Shown piece by piece: positions 1 to 10,790 of a stretch of 64,000 nucleotides of DNA. Origin of the DNA: Voacanga thouarsii. Lineage: Eukaryota > Streptophyta > Magnoliopsida > Gentianales > Apocynaceae. How positions within the stretch are numbered: the stretch's first letter is position 1; each line of letters opens with the position of its first letter. The DNA is taken from assembly GCA_026120185.1 (NCBI GenBank), contig JANUWF010003368.1, positions 3,348,001 through 3,412,000 on the forward strand. The letters are read 5' to 3'. The notes under the pieces were generated by a model that ran no database searches, was not told the DNA's origin, and saw only the letters and a list, made by a program, of their open reading frames with translations. The position numbers were made by a program, and so were the translations under genes.

Positions 1-830
1 GAGTCAATCAAAGAAGAACAAATTACCAGATCTAAACTGGTAAACAATCAATTTGATCCATGAAACACAAGTAATGAATTACTTCAATTGGAATTGATCA
101 ATCAAAAGATAAATTCAATATAAAATAAAAAACTAGGGTTCAACCATTAGTTATAATTAAAACATGGAATTTAATCATTGTCAATCAAAAAAATATAGAG
201 AAAGAAAGAACACTCATGGACAAGTAGATCTCTTCTTCTCTACAAATTCTTCTTGGCTAATGCTCTTTTCATTCTCTAAGAGTTTTCTCTTGTCTCACCT
301 AAGTGTTTCCTCAAGGGTTTTCTCTGTTTCTTTCATTCTAATATTTTCCTCTAATGATCCTCTCTTTAAATTCTTTGAAAATCATGCTTTAAATAGAACA
401 GGGCCTCGATTTGTAGACCAAGGGCCCTGCTTGGTGTGGACTAAGTGGAGCACTTGGTGCTTATTTTTCATTACTGCGATGATGAGTGGTATTGCCTCTC
501 TCAACTAGAGTGGGACCATCAGCTCTTAGAGCCTCTAATTTTCTAAAGATTGCAAACCAGGTAGCACTGCTAGCCTTTAGAACTTGAAATTTTAATTTTG
601 CTAGTGGCTTGATCGGTGCCAACTCTTGATCCAGGCGTCGCCATTTGACATTCTCAACTTCATTTTTCAGCCCATTTCAGTTTTATTTACCTTGATTCTT
701 TAACATAGCTTCATCCAACAATTTTCCATGAAATAAGGTGAAAAGGTAGGGGTTAGAATCATCTAAACATGATTTCTTCACAAAGTTAGCACAAATGACA
801 TAGAAAATATATACAAAATCAACACTCATC
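1..830. repeat. Dispersed repeat, probably related to family X
   Basis: No coding sequence can be supported. The order of short motifs (an AATCAATC-rich stretch, an 'actagggttcaa' segment, then a 'catggacaag..gatctcttcttc' segment) resembles the better preserved family X copies near 47.3-47.6 kb, and the tail ending in 'aatcaacactcatc' resembles the X borders near 15.5 kb. I take it as a diverged X-like copy. It could also be unrelated AT-rich intergenic sequence. Confidence 0.3.
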
Positions 831-837
831 ATTTACG

Positions 838-2312
838 AAGGAAGAGAGATCTTTGGCTCATCCTTTCAAGTTTACTCTGATAGGTAAATTTAAGAGAGCT
901 TATCCTCCATCAGAAAAAATCTATAAGGATTTTTAGACCTTCGATTTTAAAGGGTGATGTCACTATTGGTGTTGTGGATTACTCTCATATTCTTATTCGC
1001 CTAGCATTAGAAAAAGACTCTATCTATTTTTGGGTAAAACAACATAGGCATTTGTCTAGTGCTTCAATAAGAATTCATAAGTGGACTCCTAGTTTTCACA
1101 TTACTACGAACCCATCTATTCTGCCCATATAGGTTTCACTAGAAAATTTACCTTTGCATTTTTTTCAAAGCACATACTTTTTTTAATCACTTTAGGTATT
1201 GATAACCTATTAAAAATTGATGAGGTTGCTTCATCCCTCCCTCATCTGAATATGGCCAGAATCTATGTCAAGACAGACATGATAAAGCCATGCCTCAATT
1301 GTATCTGGTTAGGGATCGATAGAAAAATGTTTCATTAGTTTGCTATCTATGAGAATTTGCCATATTTCTATTCTCAATGCCTTCGTATAGGATATGATTG
1401 CTCTAAGCAAGCCTCTAATTATCCTTTTGTTGTTGAAGTTCGAAACTTACATAAGAGGCTTGCTTTTGTGAAGCCTTGTGTGTACGACAACACTAGATGT
1501 TGAAGAAGTCTGTATTGAAACGTAGTGGAGAATCAAAAGATGTTGGGATATATGTTCCTTAAATTGATGGTAATACCTCTAAAAATGATAGCATAATGAT
1601 AGATTCTGAACATTAAATACAACTTCAGATGCCAATGTATAGAACGCTAATGTGCTTGAACCCCCAAGGGGCTATTCTATGCCTGATCACATTATGCAGT
1701 AGCAATGTTCTCTTATTGAGCAGACATTGGTGCCTTTAGGAGAGAACACATCAATTCCAATAGGGCTTCATCATGTATCCTCTCCTTCATCCGATACACA
1801 TAATAGTGGTTATAGCCTCATTGTGTAGATTACGTGAACCACCCTTTCGCAATAAAGATATCCACCTCTCTTTTTTTGACATTAAAGGATTAACAACTTC
1901 TAACTTTGGTCTCTAATGCGAGCCTTCAACTTGAGCCAGCAAAGGATTATGTCTATTTTTAGCCTCACACATTTTTACTTGAAGACGGTTACTTTTTAGA
2001 GGCTTCAGGTCTAAAGGAAGTGCAGATAGAGTTCACAAATGGAATTAGAGGGTAAGGCTAAAGAGTTGATTTCTAGAAAGGTAAAGCAATCTAAACTTTC
2101 TTTTCTTAGACGTGCTGCTAAGAAAATCTAACCATCTCATAAGGCTAAGGTAAGCAAATAGCCATCTCATGTGAAAAAAATCATGATAAATTATGTGATA
2201 AGGAATCTTCGAGGTATTGCTGCCTTTTACTTTTAGAGGATTGAGAAAGCTAATTAGAATGCACAACTTGCAAATACTAGTTCTAATTGAGGCATTCTTG
2301 TATAAAGAAAAG
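838..2312 (+). pseudogene. L1-type LINE, 5' part only (ORF1 with DUF4283/zinc knuckle, start of ORF2)
   Basis: From 838 the plus frame reads like the DUF4283 domain found in ORF1 of plant L1 LINEs: 'HPFKFTLIGKF', then 'KGDVTIGVVDYSHILIRLA', 'IRIHKWTPSFH' and, after a frame change, 'ARIYVKTDMIKP'. A CCHC-knuckle-like segment 'YENLPYFYSQCLRIGYDCSK' follows near 1350-1410; its first Cys and its His are replaced by Tyr. At 2180-2312 the ORF2 endonuclease start is visible as 'VIRNLRGIA' and, in another frame, 'GLRKLIRMHNLQILVLIEAF'. There are many stops (first at 934) and frameshifts, so it is long dead. LINEs are normally 5'-truncated; here the 5' end is kept and everything after the first residues of the endonuclease is missing, so the 3' part was lost by later deletion or insertion. 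Confidence 0.75.
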
Positions 2313-3250
2313 ATTTTAGCCTATTTTTTTTTCACTTAAGTTTCCTTAGATATGTGATATAATCCCTTTTAGCTCAGAATTAGACCCAAAAATTCGTGAT
2401 ACAATAGGCCTAAAATCAGAACACAATTAGATAATAAAAAAATGAATTTTAATTATTGAAATTGGTTCGCCAATCTTCTACCTTTTCCATATACCAAGAA
2501 CCCTAGAAGATCATGCAGCTAGGACCCCTAATTTAATGGATTCGGTCCTCTACAATGATAGTCTACCACCTAATTCCCAACAAGGAGAATAGAACCTAGG
2601 GATAGGAATTTATAGGCACCCAATTTGAATCCTAACTAGAATCCTAAAATAGCTATAAATATAGGACCCATAATTAGAGAAACAAGTTGAATTGTCCAAA
2701 AGACTTTAAAGACAAAAGTAAAGGCTAGATTAAGTCCCTTGTAGGTCTCGAATTTCAAAGAGAAAGCACCCAATTGATCATTCAAACATCACCAAAGTTG
2801 TGTTTCTCTCAATAAAGAGAGTTTATACAATTCTAACCCTAGATTAATTGTTTAGCAAGCCCTTAGGATTTTAGTAGCCCAATAATATGTCATACGACCT
2901 CAAATGTAAATATAACTCGTAAGAATTGAAATAACATTAAAACAAGAAGTGAACAAAACATAACAAAACGTAGCATTTTGCTAGGAAAGATGTGCAATCA
3001 TGCATGATTCCTTGCATGCCATGCGGGCTAATTTTGCTGGATTTTGAATGTTGCATCCCCTACATTTAGCTTCCCAACTTGTTTTCAATCTTCTTCTTAG
3101 TCTCTTCTTGTGAACCTTTGACCTTCCACTTGTATTGTTGATCATATTTAGCTCATTTTGGTTCTGTATGTGAAATTAAGACCATTAGTTTTTAAATCTT
3201 AAGAACTTCCTTAATTTCACCCTCCATAACCATGGAAATCACATCCATTT
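2313..3250. other. AT-rich stretch without recognisable gene
   Basis: No open frame or known domain is supported on either strand. The sequence between about 2330 and 2900 has the look of LTR or untranslated retroelement DNA, but I found no terminal repeats. A short pyrimidine-rich (CT)n tract follows at 3314-3340. Confidence 0.4.
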
Positions 3251-3254
3251 TACC

Positions 3255-4560
3255 TCATCCTATGTTCTTATGCTCACTCTTTTTTTTTTTACTCTCTTGA
3301 TTTTGTTTCTCTCTCCCCCTCTCTCTCTCTCTCTCTCTCTTTTTCTTATTTTCTCTCTCTTTTATAATATTTTGATCTTTGAACATCTCACTAATGGATA
3401 ATAGAAGAAGAGTAAATTTCACTCTTTCTTTAGATAATGAATAAGTATTTCTTCTCATATTATGAATTATATTTTTATCATATTGCCAAGGTCTTTCCAA
3501 CAACAAATGTCTCACTTGCGTGGGGGACACATCACAAACTACTTCATCCTTATATTCCTTAATTTCAAATGACACATTCGCTTGTTTGTCGACTTTCACC
3601 TTTCTACTATTATTTAACTACTGCAATTTATAAGGCTTTAAATGTTTGATGGAATGCAATTCCAACTCCTCCACTAAAGTAGTACATATCATGTTGGTAC
3701 AACTCCTACCATCTATAATAACACTACAAGACACTTGATTGACAAAACACTTTGTATAAAAGATGTTCTCTTTTTTATGCTTGTCTCATCTTCTGTCACA
3801 TAAGTACTCAAAACTTTTTCTAGAAAATGTGTTTTCTTTTCTTATGCTCATTTTATCTTTTATCACAAAAGTATGTAAGACTTTTCTAGCCACTCTAATT
3901 CATGAACATACTTAACCCACAACAATCCTATTATCACTTCTTTCTTCATCATCTTCAAGCTTACCCTTTTGTTTTTTTACCACAATCCTCTTCTCTGGAG
4001 AAATACCTCTTTGAGAATTTATGTACATCAACTTCTTGGTTGGACAATTATAAGAGGTATATCTATATCTTAGGTACTTAAAATACTTGATGTCTTGACA
4101 TTTTTGAGGTACATCTATGGCATTCCCCTTACCTTTGTTCTATTCTTCCCTCGGTTTGTTGAATTTCTTTAGTGATAGTTTTGGTGGTTGTTCCTTCATG
4201 ATTAGTGGTTGGCTTAATATAGTAGTGGTATAAGGAATATCTTTTGGATAAGATCTTCTCTTAAGCTGCCTTTCTACTTTAATAGCATATGTACCATTTC
4301 CTCTATAGTTTCATAAGAATAAAGCATTTTGCAATTTCATGATTCAACCTAGTTCAGAACTTTACCCTTGTATCCTTTGATTTTCTACTACATTGACCCT
4401 CATCATTGTAACCTCTAAGCCTTTATGGTAGTCCTCAACACTTTTACTCCATTGTTAAGTACTTATAGCCTTTGATAGAGCTCATTTTAGTAGTGATTTG
4501 GCATAAAACTAGAATTCTTCATAAGCTTCCAAGTAGCAACCGCTTGTTTACCCATCCTTC
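3255..4560 (-). pseudogene. Ty3/gypsy gag-protease remnant
   Basis: Read on the minus strand from 4560 downward, the order is gag helical region ('QAVATWKLMK', 'VEDYHKGLEVTMMRVN'), a destroyed zinc knuckle near 4045-4105, and the aspartic protease region, where 'SCSVIIDGRSCTNM' matches the usual 'IDGGSCTNVAS' active-site context (the DG pair is present, the next Gly is Arg). This is followed by 'LKPYKLQ' and a 114-residue open segment (3255-3599) with 'KVDKQANVSFEIKEYKDEVVCDVSP' split across the RT-proximal linker. In the knuckle, two of the three Cys and the His read as Tyr, so only one ligand remains. Frameshifts and stops are spread throughout, and no reverse transcriptase follows to the left. 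The right edge abuts a copia LTR at about 4571. Confidence 0.8.
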
Positions 4561-4570
4561 TCCTATTGTT

Positions 4571-6794
4571 GAGTATTTGTTCGCGGTAAGATATAGATCA
4601 TGGATATTTAATATACATGAAATAGGTTCTTGATCGGTTGATGAAACTACGCATTTCATCAAGTGAAGATCATTACACTATAGTTTTCAGACGGGGAATA
4701 ATTTATCTTTAACCAGTGAGTAGTCTTCTTACACTAATAGTGTAAGCGTATTTGAAATATGTAGAGTTAGACCGAATAATAATATTTATTATAAAAATAC
4801 TATAATAAATAAAGATTGGACTATTGCTGCTATAGTGAGGACGAATGCTTTATGATTTAACTATGAGTTGGTGGTCTGATAAAGTTGATCGTATGTGCTT
4901 TGATATGTAATGGGTGATATTTTCACCATGAGATCAATAGCCTTGTATATTGAGTACATATCTTTATTTAATCAAGACGCACATATACAATAGAATTTCT
5001 ATGTATTTCTTTATGAAATGAGTGATCACACTCTTATGACAACCACGATAATCTATGAAAATTTAGGGCCTTCGAAAATAACTAATATTATATTTTTATA
5101 GGAGTAGCTCTCTTGATAAATGATTATATCTTTGAAAGTCGTAGATTATTAGATGAGAGATCTAAGAATGGTAGATATCATTGAGAAATGTGATAGTTCC
5201 AAAATATCTTATCTCAATAATATGTGTTATATAGAGGAGTATTTTTGTCATTATATCTGTAGATTGGAGACATTACTATTGAAATATTATTCTTAAGGGT
5301 CAATATCTTTTTATAGTGATGAATGAAGATATCTAAAATAAATAAATGCAGCTCTTTATTAGTAGGGGCATTTTGATCATTTTAGTAGCTAAGGATAATA
5401 TTTTTTTTGGTCTCCAAAGTAGTTTTAGAAATTATAATAGATATTTTGTTTTAGAAATTATAATGAATATTTTAGTCATCGTACAAATTAATTGGATGTT
5501 TAGGAATGACATAGAAATTTATTTTATTCTAGAAAGTCCAAATAAATGTATTGAGCTAAAATAATTAATTAAGTCATGGTTATATTAAATAATTAATTTT
5601 AGAAAGTCTAAGGTAATGTGTGAGCTTCAATAAAATAAATAATTAACTTAATAATTATATTGAGTCATGTATTTATTGTTTTAAATTTTAATTAAATTAA
5701 AAAGACCCAATAAACTAATAAATATGGTAAGTTATGGATTTATTATATTTAGATTGTAATTCGTAGAGAATTAAAAGATTTAAGATAAAAATAAAAAAGT
5801 TCACCATGTGAAAAAAACCTAGTCCACTAAGGCTAGAGTTGGCCGGTCTTAGAGTTAATAAAATCATAAGAGAGGCCAGTTGAGGAGCTTAATGCCTCAG
5901 CCCTAACTGTTGCCCTTAGTTGTTACGCCTCGTGCCTGCGAGCTTGTGAATGTGACTATAGGCCTGACAACACTGACAACCAACTACTTGGCTGTCGTCC
6001 TTGTTGGGCTAAAATGAATGTTTCAAGTTGGCAATAGGTACTTAGGCTCATTCTTATATACCATTCAAACTTCTTATCTCAATCCCATATGGGATTAGGG
6101 GAGGTGTCACATTCACTCTTCCTTTAGGCCCTAGCATCCATGCTAGACCTACACTTAGGGATCAAATCCATGACCAACTAGATAGTATGAGATTCTGGAG
6201 GTAGCTCCCACCGTGCATAGTGTAATACTTAGTTCCTATATTAGATGTTGGTTACCCACTCTAATACTAAATGTCACGTTCCATACCTGCGGGCTCGGAA
6301 TATGACAATGGGCCTGGTAGTATTTACAATAAACTATTTAGCTACCATCTTCGCTACGTCAAAATGGATATCTCGAGTCGACAATGGGTACCCAGGTCCA
6401 TCCTTATATACCATTCAAACTTCTCATCTCAATTCCATGTAAGATTAGAGTGTTACATTAGCCCTTGTATTCTCTCTTTTAATTTTTCTCTTTCTCAAAA
6501 AATACCATAGATTACTTTCACTAGTAGAATAGTTTGTGAGGTTGAGAGGATACTTTGGAAGACTAAATGAGTGATATTTATGTGTGTTTATACGTAGGAG
6601 CAATAGATTAGTTAGTTTTCTTTCTATTTCCACCCTGGAAATTGTGGTTCAGACAAGTCTAGGTAACTTACTACTCTAGAAAATCCTTTCATGCCCATGG
6701 TATCTTCTTGTACAAGAAAAAAAGTAATCATGTGATCCTAAAACTCTAATTTTTTATTATATTCTACTACGCTTTTATGATTTTAACCCTAGAA
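4571..6794 (+). mobile_element. Copia D 5' LTR, interrupted by a TRIM
   Basis: From about 4586 the sequence matches the other copia LTRs in the window ('gtaagatatagaycatgg', 'tttcatcaagtgaag', 'gaatatgtagarytrga', '..gagtagctctcttgat'), aligning along most of the solo LTR at 15910-17660. It ends at 6794 just before a primer-binding site, so it is a 5' LTR in plus orientation. Without the inserted TRIM its length is about 1.68 kb, close to the 1.75-1.88 kb of its relatives. The first bases are shortened compared with the relatives, and the start at 4571 is uncertain. The 3' LTR is not in the window. Confidence 0.75.
5921..6457 (-). mobile_element. Complete TRIM (terminal-repeat retrotransposon in miniature)
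   Basis: Two diverged direct repeats, 5921-6111 (191 bp, TGTTACGCC..GTGTCACA) and 6272-6457 (186 bp, TGTCACGTT..GTGTTACA), flank only about 160 bp. Both share 'ttatataccattcaaactt' and 'tgcctgcgagctt'-like blocks. On the minus strand the right repeat is followed, after two bases, by TAGTATTAGAGTGGG (about 6256-6269), a mutated initiator-Met tRNA primer site. A purine-rich tract (AAAGGAAGAG on the minus strand, about 6114-6124) precedes the left repeat. The 5-bp flanks TTAGT (5916-5920) and TTAGC (6458-6462) match at four of five bases, as a target-site duplication. There is no coding capacity, as expected for TRIMs. It lies inside the copia D LTR. Confidence 0.8.
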
Positions 6795-6795
6795 G

Positions 6796-6807
6796 TGGTA
6801 TTAGAGC
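6796..6807 (+). other. Copia D primer-binding site
   Basis: TGGTATTAGAGC directly after the LTR end matches the initiator-Met tRNA 3' complement TGGTATCAGAGC except for one C-to-T change. The duplicated copy at 7915 keeps the unmutated form. Confidence 0.8.
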
Positions 6808-7106
6808 ATTTGGTTTAAATACCTACGAGCATGTTTTAGGCAATAATCTGTAGTAGTTCCATAAAAATCAAATCTTTGTGATTTATATGATCTAGTATGA
6901 TTAGTTTGTAGATTACATATAGACCTCGTGAGCGGAGGTATAGAATTTTGTAATTATAATTTTTCCTTTTTCGCAAGTTTTTTTGTTTTGATTAGAATCT
7001 AATATACACCTTGCTTGTGGATGTATAGATAATTGTAAAAGTTCACTTTTTTGCTTAAAACTTTTATCTTTGACATATATTCAGATTCTAGACATAAGTA
7101 CCAACA
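6808..7106 (+). other. Copia D leader
   Basis: Untranslated leader after the primer-binding site. The segment 'gagcggaggtatagaattttgtaatt' has a counterpart in the minus-strand leader of copia A near 36.0 kb, which confirms that this is copia leader and not host DNA up to about 7080. Confidence 0.6.
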
Positions 7107-7530
7107 ATGGATAGAAGAAAAACTACAGAAAAAGGTAAAATAAGCAAAATCAGAAGTTGCCCAGGGCTGGACCAACTTGGCGCCACTAATCCAGATAGAA
7201 CTAGTGCCGGTTCACTTAGTAGAACTGACATTGGATATAGTCTAGCAAAAAAAAAAAAAAAAAAAAAAGGCACGGACTGAGATAGAACATTAGCCTTATG
7301 GTACAATTCAGCTTCTAAATCCAGTTACCTTAGAACAGTATAAAAAGAATAAATATCGATATCTTCATATTGGATTAGTTCAAGTAGCAATCAAACCTCT
7401 TTATCGATTAGGAATCGATGCCCCGATCTGCCTTCTTCTGAGAGATAGTAGGCATCTCGATTTTCAAAACAGTTTACTTGCAGTCCTTGAAAGTAATACA
7501 ACCCATGGTCCAGTATATATGTATTTTTGA
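7107..7530 (+). pseudogene. 30K movement-protein-like remnant (endogenous pararetrovirus type)
   Basis: A plus frame starting at the ATG at 7107 runs about 47 codons into a pure A tract (7247-7268). After the tract, a shifted frame reads through a premature TAG and then a typical stretch of the plant-virus 30K movement-protein superfamily as carried by Caulimoviridae and their endogenous copies: 'YLHIGLVQVAIKPLYRLGID', 'LLLRDSRH', 'NSLLAVLES' and 'HGPVYM', closing with a stop at 7528. In that family the protein moves nucleic acid between cells through plasmodesmata. The remnant is broken by the A tract, the frame change, the TAG near 7286 and truncation at both ends. It follows a copia leader and is followed by a gypsy fragment, so its original element cannot be told from the window alone. 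Confidence 0.6.
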
Positions 7531-7774
7531 TGTCTTGACATTTTTGAGGTACATCTATGGCATTCCCCTTACCTTTGTTCTATTCTTCCCTCGGTTTGTT
7601 GAATTTCTTTAGTGATAGTTTTGGTGGTTGTTCCTTCGTGATTAGTGGTTGGCTTAATATAGTAGTGGTATAAGGAATATCTTTTGGATAAGATCTTCTC
7701 TTAAGCTGCCTTTCTACTTTAATAGCATATGTACCATTTCCTCTATAGTTTCATAAGAATAAAGCATTTTGCAA
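7527..7774 (-). repeat. Second copy of gypsy gag fragment
   Basis: Nearly identical to 4088-4336 (starts 'tgatgtcttgacatttttga'; one clear difference is 'ccttcgtga' for 'ccttcatga'). It ends abruptly at 'gcaa', where it is fused to copia D LTR sequence. It is the left part of a rearranged duplicate of the 4.1-7.5 kb block. Confidence 0.9.
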
Positions 7775-8455
7775 GTCTAGGGTAACTTACTACTCTAGAA
7801 AATCCTTTCATGCCCATGGTATCTTCTTGTACAAGAAAAAAAGTAATCATGTGATCCTAAAGCTCTAATTTTTTATTATATTCTACTACGCTTTTATGAT
7901 TTTAACCCTAGCAGTGGTATCAGAGCATTTGGTTTAAATACCTACGAGCATGTTTTAGACAATAACCTGTAGTAGTTCCATAAAAATCAAATCTTTGTGA
8001 TTTATATGATCTAGTATGATTAGTTTGTAGATTACATATAGACCTCATGAGCGGAGGTATAGAATTTTGTAATTATAATTTTTCCTTTTTCGCAAGTTTT
8101 TTTGTTTTGATAAGAATCTAATATACACCTTGCTTGTGGATGTATAGATAATTGTAAAAGTTCACTTTTTTGCTTAAAACTTTTATCTTTGACATATATT
8201 CAGATTCTAGACATAAGTACTAACGATGGATAGAAGAAAAACTGCAGAAAAAGGTAAAATGAGCAAAATCAGAAGTTGCCCAGGGCTGGACCAACTTGGC
8301 GCCACTAATCCAGATAGAACTAGTGCCGGTTCACTTAGTAGAACTGACATTGGATATAGTCTAGCAAAAAAAAAAAAAAAAAAGGCATGGACTGGGATAG
8401 AACTGGCTCTAAATCTATTCCAGTAGTGGTAGGCATTTTTTTCAAAACTAATCAT
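7775..8455 (+). repeat. Second copy of copia D LTR end, PBS, leader and movement-protein start
   Basis: Matches 6652-7290: LTR end, primer-binding site TGGTATCAGAGC at 7915-7926, leader, the ATG-led frame at 8226 and the A tract at 8366-8383. After the tract the copy shortens and diverges ('ggactgggatagaac' then 'tggctctaaatc'). The copies differ at only a few per cent of sites, so the duplication is fairly recent compared with the decay of the gypsy part. Confidence 0.9.
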
Positions 8456-8459
8456 ACGA

Positions 8460-8818
8460 GGCCTTTTATTTTTTATGCATAACTTTTATTTATTCTAATA
8501 AATAAATTTCATGGAAAAGGTAGAATTGGAACCAGCCTAGGATTAAGCATGATCATTATTATTGTGATGATTAATTCTACTTTGTTTCATTATATAGGTT
8601 AAAAGAATAGAAAGAGCATGAAAGTAAATTTATTTTTACATGCTTTACTCTTTTATTTTTAACAAAGTATTAAAATTGTATTTTAAAGTAACTAATTTAA
8701 TTTAGAATTTTTAAATGAAGATTCATGGTTTATCCTCTTAAAGGATTTGTGCCCTTAAGTAAAGAATAGTTTGAATCTAGAAATTTTAAAAATAATTACC
8801 TAGATCATTACTTGGAAA
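8460..8818. other. AT-rich stretch, no gene seen
   Basis: No domain, repeat border or open frame of note on either strand. Confidence 0.5.
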
Positions 8819-9320
8819 TACTACAAAAAAAGCTCTATATATGATGCCATTTTTTACAGTAGCTTAAACGAAGGGTTTTTTCACGATAGCCCGTCATATA
8901 AAATCGTTTAAAATGGCAACTTCAATGACCATCGTATGTACTCTATTATAAATGACAAACTGTAGTATATAGTAAAGTAATTACGGTAGTCCATCATATA
9001 AAACAATTATGTACCACGACTTCTTAAGGTGCTGTAGTTTTAAATATTATTTACGGTGGTTTAAGGATCGTTGTAATTATAGGAATAAATACAACGACCT
9101 TTGAGATATTTACAATAGATTTGTGACCACCGTATATATCAGTACATTTATGTGATTTATTTACTACGTTTCTTAGCCACTGTGAATGAACATATTACTT
9201 ATGATGGTCTTTTTTAATATTTACGGTGGTCTTCGGGTTGTCGTAAATATGGTCCTAATTGTTTTTAGCATTATTTATGATGGCTGTTGAAGCGTTGTAA
9301 ATAAATCAATCCCCTTTGAT
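8819..9320 (+). mobile_element. CACTA-1 left terminus with subterminal repeats
   Basis: Starts TACTACAAAAAAAGC, one base from the CACTACAAAAAAA terminus seen at 51596. It is followed by a dense array of short degenerate motifs in both orientations ('acggtrgtcc', 'gatcgttgtaaat', 'accaccgta'), the usual subterminal binding-site architecture of plant CACTA (En/Spm) elements. No right terminus for it was found within the window. Confidence 0.65.
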
Positions 9321-9379
9321 GCACTTTTATCAAGGGTTAATATTGTCTGATAACTTTGTTTCCATACTACTAAATCTAT

Positions 9380-9895
9380 GTATGCTCGATTTTCTTTTTA
9401 AAATTAATAAGTTTTGCCTAATTATTTAACTCATCTAACAAATCTAATGGTTGGATTATAAATTTGTGAATTGGTATTCTATTTTAATGTAGGTTATTGG
9501 ACATTTGCTGTGGCAAAATATATTAATTATGCGAGATTATGGAGCAAAATATATTCAATTATCTTCAAATTTAGCAACGGTTAGATTGTTAATTTGATAT
9601 ATTTATATTTCTAAATGCGTTAGGTTTTGAGCTCTTATATAAAGATTATACTAGATTATGTGACAAAACATATTCAATTACCTTCAAATTTAGTCATGAT
9701 AATTTTTTTTAGCAATTTAAATAAATCTAACATTTGGATAGTTAGTTTGAAACACTTTAAGTTTGTAAATGCATTAGGTTTTGGACTTTTCTATAGAGAT
9801 TATGTGACAAAACAAATCTGATTACCTTTAAATTTGGTCATGATACTTTTTTTGGGGGCAAATTTAACAAATCTAATGGTTAGATCGTTAATTTG
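9380..9895 (+). repeat. CACTA inner tandem repeats
   Basis: Three to four degenerate units, 130-180 bp apart, each containing 'caaatttggtcatgat', 'aaatctaatggttagatcg' and 'ttaatttgatatatttat', and some containing 'aaatgcgttaggttttg'. The same units occur just inside the CACTA-2 left end (52125-52345), which ties the two CACTA ends to one family. Confidence 0.7.
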
Positions 9896-9899
9896 ATAT

Positions 9900-10116
9900 A
9901 CTTATGTTGTATATATATACACTTAATATTTAGCACGTGTCATGTATATATATCGACACACATACATACTTGTATATATGTATATACCTATTATTATACA
10001 TATATATATATGTGTGTGTGTGTGTATATAAGAGTGTGTATGTTTATGTATGTACATGTTGTTGTGTATATATATAAATCTATATGTATACATGTATGTT
10101 ATGTTGTACAACACAC

Positions 10117-10151
<35 letters not shown>

Positions 10152-10240
10152 CAACACATATATTTACATGCACACATACACACACATGTACATATATATG
10201 TTTTGTAAAATTTATGCGTTGTGTGTATACATATGTGTGT

Positions 10241-10293
<53 letters not shown>

Positions 10294-10295
10294 AA
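9900..10295. repeat. Microsatellite cluster (TATA, TG, CA, AT)
   Basis: Runs of (TG)n at about 10010-10026, (CA)n at about 10110-10153 and a perfect (AT)n of about 48 bp at 10243-10290, separated by mixed TA/TG sequence. Long apparent reading frames here encode only Tyr/Ile/His/Thr repeats and are not genes. Confidence 0.9.
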
Positions 10296-10369
10296 ACAAT
10301 TAAAATTGGCCCAAAAATTGAGTGTCACAATGCACTCCCACTGGTCCCAGGTTTGAATTTTCTCCAATT

Positions 10370-10790
10370 AATTGTGTGTGGGGCTTTTGGCGACAAAACT
10401 TCTGTAGTTTTAAAGCTTTTGTTGGTCGTAGAAGGGCTTTAGCTAGGAAAAAAAGAGCATTAATGAGGATTTTTTTTTTTTTTTGGTCACTAAAGGCTTT
10501 AGATAGGAATGTGAGGGCTTTGCTCACTTTGGCAATGGGACTTCAAAGCTTTTTTTGGTCACAGAATGGCTTTAGCTAGGAAAAAAGAGTTTTAGCGGGG
10601 AATTTTTTTGTCACCGAGGGGCTTTAGCTAGGAAAAAAAGAGTTTTAGCGAGAAATGTGAGGGCTTTAGTGAGTAAAATTATTTATTTGCTTTGGTGACG
10701 AGGCTTCAAAGCTTTTTTTATCGTGGAAGGGCTTTAGATAGGGAAAAAAAAATTTTAATGAGGAATTTTTTTGTCACTAATGTATTTTTT
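10370..10790 (+). repeat. Degenerate tandem array with 'ggctttag' motif
   Basis: At least five units built from 'ggctttagctaggaaaaaa', 'gagttttagcgaggaa' and 'ttttttgtcac'. The alternation of ctttag(c) and gtcac motifs looks like the subterminal region of another DNA transposon of CACTA type, but I see no terminus. No coding potential. Confidence 0.6.

Noticed and set aside
164..508. 114-codon frame at the left edge
   Set aside because: Low-complexity Ser/Phe/Leu content in a repeat, no family likeness.
5921..6457. Cassandra TRIM with 5S rRNA-derived LTR
   Set aside because: The LTRs contain no 5S promoter-like boxes; only the general TRIM layout fits.
9893..10303. Long open frames rich in Tyr, Ile, His and Thr on both strands
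   Set aside because: They come from TA, TG and CA microsatellites; no start context, domain or complexity.
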